A stretch of 64,000 nucleotides of DNA from Culex pipiens pallens (lineage: Eukaryota; Arthropoda; Insecta; Diptera; Culicidae). Shown one piece after another: positions 1 through 9,727 of the stretch (positions within the stretch are counted from its first letter, which is position 1; each line of letters begins with the position of its first letter). Position numbers and translations under genes: made by a program. Below the pieces are notes generated by a model. It searched no databases and was not told where the DNA came from. It saw nothing but the letters and a program-made list of their open reading frames with translations. Location of the stretch: the NCBI RefSeq assembly GCF_016801865.2, contig NC_068938.1:212687734-212751733 (forward strand), in the 5' to 3' direction.

Positions 1-221
1 ATAAAAACTTGAATTTTTAGTATTTTTCGAAAATACGTGAGAACGTTGCAAATATTCTTTGAAATTCATTTGCAAATATTTGCCAGGGCCTAATTTTGTG
101 AAATTTTTACTGCTTTCAAAAAAATGTGTGTAATAACTTTTAAAATGTTTAAAAAATCCCGATCATTTGATATCCATATTATAAAAACAAAACATTTTTT
201 TGGTATTTTTTCGAAAACTGT
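1..221. other. AT-rich non-coding DNA
   Basis: No gene is seen. The stretch is rich in A and T runs. A phrase near 131-165 resembles one just right of the foldback element (1347-1382), so both may belong to one older repeat split by that element. Confidence 0.4.
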
Positions 222-300
222 GCACAGCAAAAAATCCGATGGTAAAATCGCATGCAAAAGCATGCACATCACCTTTGTGAGCAAAAGCATGTAATATTGT
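222..300. repeat. Terminal fragment of the palindromic MITE seen whole at 6335-6862
   Basis: This stretch matches the reverse complement of about 6783-6862 with few differences, beginning at the shared end word CAGCAAAAAATCCGAT. It stops where the foldback element at 301 begins, so that element probably inserted here. Confidence 0.7.
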
Positions 301-1346
301 ATGGGTAATTCTCTACCAACTCACACGAAATCGGGAAAAATTGCCCCGACCCCTCTTCGATTTGCGTGAAACTTTGTCCTAAGGGGTAACTTTTGTCCCT
401 GATCACGAATCCGAGGTCCGTTTTTTGATATCTCGTGACGGAGGGGCGGTACGACCCCTTCAATTTTTGATCATGCGAAAAAATAGGTGTTTTTCAATAA
501 TTTGCAGCCTGAAACGGTGATGAGATAGAAATTTGGTTTCAAAGAGACTGTTATGTAAAATTCAATGCCCGATTTAATGGCTTACTCAGAATTCCGAAAA
601 AACGTATTTTTCATAGAAAAAAACACTAAAAAAGTTTTAAAATTTCTCCCATTTTCCGTTACTCGACTGTAAAAATTTTTGGAACGTGTCATTTTAAAGG
701 AAATTTAATGTACTTTTCGAACCTACATTGACCCAGAAGGGTCATTTTTTCATTTAGAACAAAATTTTTCATTTCAAAATTTCGTATTTTTCTAACTTTG
801 CAGGGTTATTTTTTAGAGTGTAACAATGTTCTACAAAGTTGTAGAGCAGACAATTACAAAAATTTTGATATGTAAACATAAAAGGTTTGCTTATAAACAT
901 CACGAGTTATCACGATTTTACGAAAATAGTTTTGAAAAAGTTGGTCGTTGCGATCATGGCCGTTCATCGTCACCCGTGACAGACACGGGCGACGAAACAA
1001 AAACAAACGCAAAAAGCAACTTTTTCAAAACTTTTTTTTCGTAAAATCGCGATAACTCGTGATGTGATGAATTTTTGTAATTGTCTGCTCTACAATTTTA
1101 CATAAAATTCCCTTTGTCACCAAATTTCTATCTCATCACCGTTTCAGGCTGCAAATTATTGAAAAACACCTCTTTTTTCGCCTGTTCAAAAATTTAAGGG
1201 GTCATACCGCCCCTCCGTCACGAGATATCAAAAAACGGACCTCGGACTCGTGATCAGGGACAAAAGATACTCCTTAAGACAAAGTTTCACGCAAATCGAA
1301 GAGGGGTCGGGGCAACTGCTGAGTGAGTTGGCGGAGAATTACCCAT
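301..1346. mobile_element. Foldback DNA element with about 260-bp terminal inverted repeats
   Basis: The left end ATGGGTAATTCTC (301) is mirrored by GAGAATTACCCAT (ending 1346). The two arms, about 301-560 and 1080-1346, match as reverse complements with scattered differences. A second inverted pair (about 830-950 against 1000-1100) lies inside. GT flanks both ends and could be a 2-bp target duplication. No transposase frame is present. A truncated relative lies at 41358-41790. Confidence 0.75.
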
Positions 1347-1558
1347 GTTATAACTTTTGAAATGTTTGAAAAAATCTAAATCAAAATTTTAATGGAAAAA
1401 GAAGTCTTATCAACTGAAAAACCTGCGTTTAAAATCATATTTAGCATGTGTGGGACGAAGAAAAATATTTCTTATTAAAAAATATTTTAATTAAAATTTG
1501 TGAAATTCCGTTGTATAGTACCGCAAAAATTTTTTTTTGGCGAAAATGAAAATCGCCC

Positions 1559-1791
1559 ATACACAGAAAAAAAAAGTTGAATTTTGGAATGTTGAAAATT
1601 TGGTAGGTTGAAGATTACCTCTTTTTTTGAGTAATATTACATAAAAATGTGTAAAAATGTGAACCTGATGAATATTCATCAAAAACTGATGAAAATTCAT
1701 CATTTTCTGGGGTAAAATTCAACATTTTTTTAGCCACAAAATCTGTCACCATTTCCTGATGAATATTACCATCATTTTTTTTTCTGTGTAT
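1559..1791. repeat. Short MITE with ATACACAG ends
   Basis: The terminal inverted repeat is ATACACAGAAAAAAAA against TTTTTTTTCTGTGTAT, giving a 233-bp AT-rich, non-coding element. A diverged relative sharing several internal phrases lies at about 7130-7350. Confidence 0.65.
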
Positions 1792-2142
1792 ATGAATAAA
1801 AAACTTTAACTAATAATTTCAAAACAACTGTAAGTAAAAGACATGTTTAAACTTTTTTTCATTCAAATGTTAATACCATGGCTTGTGGTTTATTTTAATT
1901 TTTTTTGGCCAGTCAAGGACCATAATCTTCGAACAATATTTGCAACGGCCTAATTTATAGCATTTCTATAGTTTTTGTTTTGGACCAAACTTACACCTTT
2001 GGAAAGGGTGAAATTTGGCCAAATCAGAACAAAACCGATGTTTGAACACAAACACAAAATCCTGCTCAAAATTATTCTGTGAAGTTAAAAAAAAGTAACA
2101 TAGATTTTTCTGGAGGTTTTTTGGAGCCTTTTTTGTTTTAAT
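1792..2142. other. AT-rich non-coding DNA
   Basis: No coding, RNA or clear repeat signal is seen before the left target duplication of the next retroposon. Confidence 0.4.
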
Positions 2143-2650
2143 AAATACAGAGTACGGTTCCAGCGGACAACCCAGCGTTCCCTCCTGGATGGGGGCGGTC
2201 GTTTGCGAGCGTGGTCGCTGCCGGTAGCGGCGATGCAACCCAGCAAGGAGTCACCGAGGAAGATCTCTTCACCCTGCCGGAGTTCTTTGCTCTCGCGGGG
2301 GAGATGATGACGCGGTTTCGGACCTGCCGTAACAAGGCGGAGCAATTTCTGGCCCTCGGGGAGCTGATGATCAAGCACATCTATAAAGGATAAAAAATTG
2401 TGATCTAGTTTTAAGCTTTCTCTATTTCTATCCCCTTTCCCTTGCAATTTTAGTATGTTTTTTTTTTCTTATCTTTTTCTTACTTTCGGTAACCCCTTAA
2501 CTACAAGCAACAATTGTTCCAAAATGGATTATGATGTAACACACAGCTGAAAGGAACTCCAAAACTCTGTTATGTATTACAAAAGAACTTATTGTATATT
2601 GATAATTCACCAATAAAACCGAATTGAAATTGAAAAAAAAAAATACAGAG
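2143..2650 (+). mobile_element. 5'-truncated poly(A) retroposon with 10-bp target duplication
   Basis: The element body, 2153-2640, is flanked by the direct repeat AAATACAGAG at 2143-2152 and 2641-2650. It has a short coding tail, about 245 bp of 3' UTR, AATAAA near 2612 and a poly(A) run. These are marks of target-primed reverse transcription with 5' truncation. A second fragment of the same 3' UTR lies in reverse orientation at about 31899-31948. Confidence 0.85.
2154..2393 (+). pseudogene. C-terminal 79 codons of a gag-like (ORF1) retroposon protein, 5'-truncated
   Basis: The frame is open from the truncation point to a stop at 2391-2393 and has no initiator of its own. It reads through a PGWGRSFASVV-type segment and then a helical tail rich in Glu, Leu, Phe and Met (EEDLFTLPEFFALAGEMM), ending IKHIYKG. 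The SFASVV phrase resembles SFAQVV just after the zinc knuckle of the gag-like protein at 56722-57633. I therefore read this as the end of an ORF1 protein rather than of a reverse transcriptase. It lies inside a dead-on-arrival insertion and should be inert. The family assignment is from memory and uncertain. Confidence 0.6.
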
Positions 2651-2777
2651 GATACAATATTTAAAAACCAATTATCGCTAGAGACAAGATAGCTTGATTG
2701 TATTTTTTTTTTTACTTTTGAATAAGAATTTCAGCTTTCACTTAAAAAAATGTTTACAGCGGCTTTATTTTGATAAT

Positions 2778-2863
2778 TAACACCTAAACTCCCAAGCTCG
2801 AGAAAAAGTGTGAATTTCCATACAAATTCCCCCTTTTTCTCGAGCTTGGTAGTTTAGGTGTTA
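2778..2863. repeat. 86-bp palindrome (hairpin MITE)
   Basis: TAACACCTAAACT at the left is mirrored by AGTTTAGGTGTTA at the right, and the inner arms around CAAGCTCGAGAAAAAG also pair. The loop is about 25 bp. No coding content is seen. Confidence 0.75.
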
Positions 2864-3323
2864 AGGCAATAGTTCAGTTCAGTTTTATCTTGGTCTTTTT
2901 TATCCATTTGTGGCTCTTAAATAATTTTTAATTACAGTAGTAATATTAGATAAACAATATCACCCAAAGGGTCACAATCTGTGTCGCCTAGTTTTGCACT
3001 CTGTGCACACCACATGGTCTCGTAACCGTTTATGAACAGAAATAAAACAAGGAAAGTCTACTGCATCCCGACCTGGCATCAGACGGAAACTTTAAACCTC
3101 TTGCGCGAAGAAATCCTATCATTTCTTACGGATGCTAGCATGACCGTATAATTACGACAGAAAATTGAGGAAATCGTGCTTCGGGGTCGGGAAAAACTTG
3201 AGAGGAAAATGATAAATAAAAATAAAAATTGCTCCAACCTGGGCGGAAAAGTTATGATATTTCATCGATAAACTTAATTAAAAATTAAACAGAAGCTCCC
3301 TCTCGTCGAGGGTGTGTACTTAC
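2864..3323 (-). other. Start of the intron after the tetraspanin exon
   Basis: On the minus strand this is intronic sequence just downstream of the donor at 3323. No candidate second tetraspanin exon (rest of TM1, Cys-Cys-Gly loop) was found between here and position 1. Confidence 0.5.
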
Positions 3324-3494
3324 GAAGAAGATGATGTTGAAGATATGGAGCACGTATTTAACGAAATTGATGCTGCAGCAGTCCGAGTCACGAGTTTTGT
3401 GAGCTTTCTTGGCGCCTCCGTGCCCATTCTGGGACGCGTAGCTGGTCGTCGGAACCACCAGCGGTGCCGGTACCGATTTCTTCTTTTTGGCCAT
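3324..3494 (-). CDS. Tetraspanin family protein, first coding exon (partial)
   Basis: The minus-strand exon of 57 codons starts at the ATG at 3494 and runs to 3324, where the next bases read GTAAGTAC, a near-consensus 5' splice site in phase 0. The N-terminus is Lys-rich and polar (MAKKKKSVPAP) for about 37 residues. It is followed by DCCSINFVKYVLHIFNIIFF, which matches the conserved start of a tetraspanin: juxtamembrane cysteines that are usually palmitoylated, then a Lys-Tyr and the first membrane helix with its Asn. Tetraspanins are four-helix membrane organisers that recruit integrins and other partners. The remaining three helices and the large extracellular loop should lie left of the window. 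The cytoplasmic tail is longer than in most family members. The subfamily (CD151-like is one possibility) cannot be set from one exon. Confidence 0.8.
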
Positions 3495-4663
3495 AATTTC
3501 ACTCGGCGCTACAGGACACTACAGGACACTTTTTGTTACCCCTCCCGGCTTCTTCCGATGATTCTATTTATGACTCGCCCGGTGAAATTTCACTCCCGTG
3601 GCCCCAAGAAATGGCCAATAATTTTTAAACTAAAACTCCGAGGGTGCCCAATTTTCCTCCTCGAGATTCATGACTCTTTGTTCCGTTCCGACCGAGGTCA
3701 ATTAGTTCGAATGTTGGCCGTCGGCCTCGCCTTCCTCATATCATAACGAAGACTAAAATGTATTGATTGGACGCACGTACAGCATCATTAGTGCAAGGGA
3801 CGAACGCACATGTCCGAGCATAATTCAATCGTCGTCGACGTCGTCTTCTGGGTTGACCGTTCTGGGCCGATTCTTGGTCGCTCCTGCGGACATGGCCGGA
3901 GCGAATTGGTGACACAAATGAGCTCGATCGGACGCAGATCTTGGATTGTCCGGGTCTGGGTCGTCGGTGTGTTGAGGGCACGCAGGAATTGATCTGGAAA
4001 ATAAATTGGAGAGAAATGAACAAAAGCGAGTATTGTCTCGGCGTCTTCTGTGGTCAATGAACGGAGTTGTTTGAATGGCAGTGGCAGGGTTGGTATAATT
4101 TTGGATTTTTTTAAATAATCAAAAAAAAAAATCGTGATTTGTTTTTAAGTTAAATTTATGCAAGATGCTTTTAAAGTAATATTTATCAACTTTTTTTTAT
4201 TTTGATGTTTTTTACATTTTGACGTTTTTATATTTTTATATTTTTCATAAAATAAATTGTCCAACATGTCCAACCAAGACTTCAGAAAAGAGCTGGTCAA
4301 ATCTCTGTTCTCGCAACTTGCTGAACACGCATTCTCTGCGCTTTCCTTCCGAGCATTACGGAGCGCTCAAGTCGAAAAGCCGCGGTAGCATAAATCGACC
4401 TCTCACCACCGTTCGTTCCTTTGCTACTGCTGAAAGTAGGTAGCAAAGCATAAACGTCTCCGATCTGATCTGGGTACGAAGGAAGTATGTGAATGCGAAA
4501 GGGAACATGGGGAGGAAAACTTAATTAGCTTTACGTGTGCAGGTCTTTGACAAAGTGCTTATTGCTGTTATCGGCCGTACGCGATCGTGTTCCACGGAGA
4601 CGGAACCCAGAGGTCTTTAAGGCAGTCTGTGGTGTCCCGTGGGAGGTTCGTTCCCGGAGTTAC
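3495..4663 (-). other. Upstream of the tetraspanin ATG: 5' UTR and/or intron
   Basis: This is mixed-composition, apparently single-copy DNA. Immediately upstream of the ATG (minus strand) are two copies of a 10-bp phrase reading CTGTAGTGTC, and CTGTAG there could be a weak splice acceptor. Short open frames exist but show no family motif. Confidence 0.35.
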
Positions 4664-6334
4664 ACTGAAGAAAAAGCTTGAAGATTTGTTTTTTTTTGCC
4701 AAATTCAGTTGAATTTACTGTGTAGATAATATTTCAAAATAATAATTTTAGATATTAATTTGCCGGAACATTTTTTTCCGTGCACCTGTGTTATCCGATG
4801 ACGGCTAAGATATGAAATATGTAATAGCTGAGATTATAAACTGATGTTGGTGCGGCGTAGCTTTTATATCTTCAAAGGAATGAACATTAGCTTGATATGT
4901 TCGCAGCAACAGAAGCAGTTGAACAGGGTTTAGTGGAAAGAATGTTCAGAAAATGGAAAATCTAAAGTACATGCCAACTTGTAATGATGATAGGTTTCAT
5001 TAGAGAATGTGAAAATATTTTCTAAATAAACAAGTTTCTCTTCTTATCAGATTTAAATAGCTGTTTCTATTTAAAGAACCAATTTAAAAAAACTTGCAAA
5101 TTTAATTAAAATTAATTTATGAATTCATCTAATGAAATCAGGCCTAAATTAGTTCAGCACTATCAGAACCCTAAAAAAGCGTTAATACCTATCACGCTCG
5201 AAATTGAATCCATTCTAAGTGTTCAAGTTTGTTGAACTTAGTCCTATTAGAGGTTTTGCTGCCTTCAAAGCCACCACAAATCAAATCCAACATTGGTGTC
5301 ACAATCGTACGTTCGTTCATTCACTCCAAGTCACGAGCTCCATTTGGCACATTTTCATTACAGACCTCCCTTTCAATACACTTGCAAGTGGGAGACAACA
5401 CTTCCGGCATCGTTAAATCAACACGTACCACAATAAAAACAAATAATGCTAACTTAATTTATGCTCGCATGTCTGGTGGTAACAAATTGCAAAACTTTTG
5501 CCTTCCTTACTTCCCATTTCGGCTTCGGTCCTTCCCCAGAACTTCAAAATCAATCAATCTCGGAGGCTCGGTGTTGTGGAAGTTGTCGTCAAAAGTTGAC
5601 GTTATTGGACGTTTCGTACGACCGACGGTTCTACCCGTTTTCAGAACCAAACAGCGAAAAACAACACCCATTCGAGTGTCGTAAACTTCCACGAACGAAT
5701 ATACAAGAAACAGAAGCTCAACCAGGAAAAGAAAAACTCACGACGACCAATAAACCAAGCTTCAAAGTCATAAATTTGATTGCTCCATCATTAGAAGGAG
5801 GAAGGGGGGCTTCTCAAGCCCCCGCAAAACGATGTGGTATGCCACAACATTTGCGGGAAAATCAAACGCGAATTTTCCCACCCTCCCACTCCCCACAAAG
5901 CAAAAATTTGTTTCATACCAGAAACTTCCCATTTCATTGCAATGGACGAGAAAAGTCCATGGACCAGCACCGACATTCGTTCACTCGTTGGGTGTGGTTT
6001 GGTGTGCGGGAGAGTGGTGGTGGTGGTGGTACATGAAATAAGGATCCCATTAGCATTCCATTATTTGTTGCTATTGGGAAAGTTTCAAACTTTACACAAA
6101 TTTCAACTCAACTGCTTCCGTTTTGGACGTCGGGCGTAGAACGCCGCCGTGCATTCTTGGGCCCGGAATGGTACCGGTCGCTAGGGTGAATTTATTTTTT
6201 GTTTATTTAGTAATTTAAATTCTTAAGAGGCTACATTAATACTTTTCACGCTAAAAATGCAATTTTCACGGGATCCGACATTCCAAAACAAAAAAAATCA
6301 CATTTTATGTTTAGACTACACATGAAAAAAAATT
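4664..6334. other. Mostly single-copy non-coding DNA with a small MITE-like remnant
   Basis: About 4664-4790 has weak inverted ends (ACTGAAGAAAAA and TTTTTTTCCGTGCA) typical of short MITEs. The segment 5210-6180 is GC-richer and looks single-copy. Several overlapping short open frames are present but none carries a recognisable domain. Confidence 0.35.
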
Positions 6335-6862
6335 CTGTGTAAAATCGTATGCAAAAACATGCACATCACCTTTGTGAGCAAAAGCAAAAGTATAAGAAAA
6401 CGTGAAGCATGTACGGCAGAAAAAAAAATATTTTTGCTCACCCCAAAAATAACATCAATCTGGTGAGAGTCATATCGAGATTACCATGTCAGCGCCCCAA
6501 CCATCTCGGCTATCTCGCCGCTGTGATATTGGCTTGATCAACACCGATGTAGCTGTAAGTTCCCCATACATCGTATACAGTTAGTTCAGTATATGACGTA
6601 CGGGAAACCTACTGGTACATCGGCGTTGAACCCAACAATTACAAGTCGTTTAGATAGCCGAGATGGTTGGGGCGCGGACTTTGTAATCTAGATGGGACTC
6701 TCACCAGATTGTTGTTTATTTGGGGTGTGCAAAATCTTTTTTTTTTCTTTTTGTACATGCTTTTTGTGTACACGTTTTCTCATACAATATTACATGCTTT
6801 TGCTCACAAAGGTGATGTGCATGCTTTGCATACGATTTTAAAATCGGATTTTTTGCTGTGTA
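6335..6862. mobile_element. Palindromic MITE with tRNA-like A boxes in both arms
   Basis: Long inverted arms pair about 6340-6510 with 6655-6862. They share the words GCACATCACCTTTGTGAG and CCCCAACCATCTCGGCTATC and their complements. The centre, about 6515-6650, is unique. At the inner end of each arm, read outwards, is TAGCCGAGATGG, a perfect fit to the tRNA A-box pattern, followed by a tRNA-like run. No B box was found. There is no protein-coding content. Confidence 0.7.
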
Positions 6863-7450
6863 CAGAAACAATCAATATGTTTTTTTACATAAATTTTTAA
6901 AGTGACACTAATATACAATCTATTCTAAATTTCTAATTTTCTTTGTTCTTTTAAATCACGTAAAAATGCATTTAACATTGTCTACAGAATAGAACTAAAG
7001 CAAAGATTAGAGTAAAATGTGTGAAACTGACTTTAGACATTATTGTTTTTTAGAAAACGTATTTTTAAATCCACGGGAACATCAAACCAAGTCAACAAAT
7101 TTCGTGAAAATACCATTCTTCTAAAAAGACATGATGAAAAAAAATATTGTACAGGAAAATGAAGTGCAATCTTGGAAGGTTGAAAATTTGGTTGGGTCTT
7201 TTTTGATACCTGTTTTTTGAGTAAAATAAAAAAATGTAATTCAACAGAACCTGATGAAAATTTAATCAGTTCCTGATGAATAATTTCATCTTTTTGACAC
7301 AAAATCCGTAATTATTCCCAGATTTAATTGGACTATTTTCTTCTGTGCATTATTTTAAATTAATTTATTTTGTATAAACCAAGCTTAAATCATCTAATTT
7401 CTTCTGTTATTCTACCTTCAAAATAAAAGGTTGAATTGTTATTAGAAAGG
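6863..7450. other. AT-rich DNA with a diverged MITE
   Basis: About 7130-7350 is a diverged relative of the MITE at 1559-1791, sharing the GGTTGAAAATTTGGT phrase and a similar order of motifs. No gene is seen. Confidence 0.4.
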
Positions 7451-8273
7451 ATGAAAATATGGTTTTATGTGTGTTGTGTGTGTGTTCAACCAACCAAACG
7501 GGACCACGCGGCCACTTCTTACAAATTGAGTTGTTTCCATGTATTTTTAGATCTACTTTCTATACATGCAAATAACTCGCATAGGCATTTGGAAGGTGTT
7601 AGCTCTGCCGAGCTTCGGTGACCCATTCCTACGCTGGCTAGCCGAGCGCGAGGTACCGTAAACCGGGGTGACTTTGATAGGATTTCAATTTGTTTTTGGA
7701 ACATTTTCCAACTGGTAAGGTTTTTCTTAAGACTGTTATTTTTAAAACATGTACTGGGGTAGCCCACATGAGGTCCATACACCATTTTTGAAAAAAAAAA
7801 TATTTCAATAGTGTTTAAAATAATAGTTACGTTAAAAATTCTTAGTTTGAATTCCGGGGTGACTTTGATAGTGCAGCGACCTCAAATTTAAATCATTAAA
7901 TTTGTCCATTTGTCGATCCTCACCACAGTTCTGACCATGCGCGCTTACGCAAGCATAAATAATTTTACCCGTCGACTCGCGTTGCGCGACAAATAATTAA
8001 GCTTATGTACAGGTGTGGATCATGAGTCATCCTCACCTGAAAAGCCCTTTATTAAATTTCGCCAATTGTTAGGCAATCAAAATGGTTAAGCTTTCAATTA
8101 TGAATGTGCGATGTTATTACACAGGGGAAATTGAGGGTGTGGCTTAACCAAATTCATTGGCATGTTCGTTCAATGGAGAATTCGACCTTCTCATTATTGA
8201 CCAACATTTTTGAAAATGTTTTAGGAACATAATTTTGATATTCCAATAACATAATTTAAAGTTTCACGACAAT

Positions 8274-8318
8274 GGTTCGAACCCATGATTCCGATTTTGA
8301 GGTGTACTCACTACACCA
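8274..8318 (-). repeat. tRNA-like segment inside the LTR, antisense
   Basis: On the minus strand TGGTGTAGTGAG (A-box-like, within a D-arm-like palindrome at 8301-8317) is followed by GGTTCGAACC (B-box-like, 8274-8283) in a T-arm-like setting. The anticodon arm is poor, so this is not a working tRNA. The same segment is at 21685-21729 in the 3' LTR. It may be an old SINE head captured by the LTR. Confidence 0.5.
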
Positions 8319-8441
8319 TACGGAAAGTCATGAAGAATTGCAGAGGTCTACATAATTTAATTCATGAGGTTCATCGATGCTTCTCATCGAAACGGACCAC
8401 TTTTAGTAGAACAAAATTTAGTAGAGTTTTCGGGGACTGAC

Positions 8442-8448
8442 TATAAAA
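8442..8448 (+). promoter_or_regulatory. LTR TATA box
   Basis: TATAAAA lies about 25-30 bp upstream of GGCAGTTAGTTCCAGTTAG, an initiator-like start region that begins the decamer repeats. It probably sets the U3/R boundary. The copy in the 3' LTR is at 21853-21859. Confidence 0.65.
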
Positions 8449-8640
8449 ACCCCAAAATTCTTGAGGAGGGCAGTTAGTTCCAGTTAGTTCCAGTCAGTTC
8501 CAGCCAGTTCAAGCCCAGTCCAGTTCCAGATCCTGAAGAAGCCCCAGACCAGCCGGACCCGCCAGCAGCCACCAGTAGCAGAGGCCCCAGTCCAGCCGGA
8601 CTTAGCGGTGGAGGCCGCAGTCCGCCGGGACTTAGCCGCT

Positions 8641-8777
8641 GTGAAGAGTCCGCCGGGACTTAGCCGCTGTGAAGAGTCCGCCGGGACTTAGCCGCTGTGA
8701 AGAGTCCGCCGGGACTTAGCCGCCGTGAAGAGTCCGCCGGGACTTAGCCGCCGTGAAGAGTCCACCCGGGACTTAGG
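8641..8777 (+). repeat. 28-bp tandem repeat in the 5' LTR (four full units and a partial)
   Basis: The unit begins GTGAAGAGTCCGCCGGGACT. Full units start at 8641, 8669, 8697 and 8725, with a diverged partial at 8753. The 3' LTR has two full units (22052, 22080) and the partial. The unit changes from a GCCGCT to a GCCGCC ending part way along. Confidence 0.9.
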
Positions 8778-9042
8778 AGTTCGGGTCTGGCATGGTTCGG
8801 CGAAAAGGTCTGGAGGACAAGTCTGGCTTCAACGTAGAGAATTGGCTCGACGAAAGTCTTAATGAAATTAGCAACAAATAGTTGAGTGATGTGATCGTGC
8901 GCGTAAAAGTTGAGAGTGTTACCGCAAAAATGTAATCTTTAAAAAAGTGTAATATACAAATAAGTGAAGTTTACTGATCTGTTTTGACTCTTCAAGTAAA
9001 TATCACAAAAATCCTGAAAGCCTAAACCGCTCGGGCCGTTCA

Positions 9043-9727
9043 GGTGGTGACTAGCGGAAAGCAACGCTGTGTGTGTTTGGACACGCCATTTTGATTGGAC
9101 AAAATCGAGAGTTGAAAATGTGACTATGTGTGAAAATTAATGAACAAAATGATTTCGCGAAGTAACAAACAGTTTAAATAGTGTAAAAAAAACGTTAAAT
9201 TGAAGAAAATGTTATGTGAGGAGTTCTAAGATGGAAGCAAATGTGCAGCAGTACGAGATGGAACCAAAACGGGCTCGACCAATGGCAGAAGCATCGAAAA
9301 TTTCGAAACCGGCCAACGATGGACAACACTAGGGATTCAACAATGACGAGATCATCTGGATCAACTGGAGACGAAATTCGGCCGCATCGGACACCCAAGA
9401 AGACGACCATGGAAATCTGGCAGTTTAGGGTGAGTAAACAAAAGTTATACCGAAATTTGATGTAAATAGTTAAAAACACGCTTAAAAGGGTGCACAGCAA
9501 CCAAGGAAGTTGTTGTCTTCTTATGCCAAAATTGACAAACTTACGGACCCAATCCTGCACAAATCTGATTGTAAAAACAGGCAAATTTTGTTGTAAATCA
9601 CTTAGTAGACAGTACTTTAGGGGATGAATAAAACATTATATCGATAGTTCCCGTAGTTTCGAAAATACTAAAATATCTGTAACAAAAATCTTGGTGCAAA
9701 AGCTCTTGTTGATGTGCACCGTTAAAG
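9043..9727 (+). other. Leader of the LTR retrotransposon, with candidate primer binding site and splice donor
   Basis: TGGTGACTAGCGG at 9045-9057, two bases after the LTR, sits where the tRNA primer site should be; the tRNA is not identified. A small frame with a good start context (ATG at 9231) ends within about 100 bp. Another frame from 9241 stays open for 63 codons to AGG|GTGAGT, a near-consensus splice donor (GT at 9430-9431). Both precede the gag-pol ATG. Confidence 0.5.

Larger units (their letters stand above)
7872..9042 (+). repeat. 5' LTR (1171 bp)
   Basis: It starts TGCAGCGAC and ends GGCCGTTCA. It carries a TATA box, a run of degenerate CAGTTAGTTC decamers just downstream, a 28-bp tandem repeat, and an antisense tRNA-like segment. 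Against the 3' LTR I see two extra 28-bp units (56 bp, the whole length difference) and one base change (GGCTTCAACG here, GGCTTTAACG there). Confidence 0.95.

Noticed and set aside
3312..3746. Plus-strand 144-codon frame over the tetraspanin exon
   Set aside because: It is antisense to the exon, has no domain, and the minus strand has a family match plus a splice donor.
5461..6036. 191-codon plus-strand frame
   Set aside because: Overlaps other open frames, has no recognisable domain, and ends in a low-complexity Gly-Gly-Gly run from a GGT microsatellite.
9195..9584. Minus-strand 129-codon frame in the LTR element leader
   Set aside because: Antisense to the leader in a retrotransposon, with low-complexity hydrophobic content and no family match.
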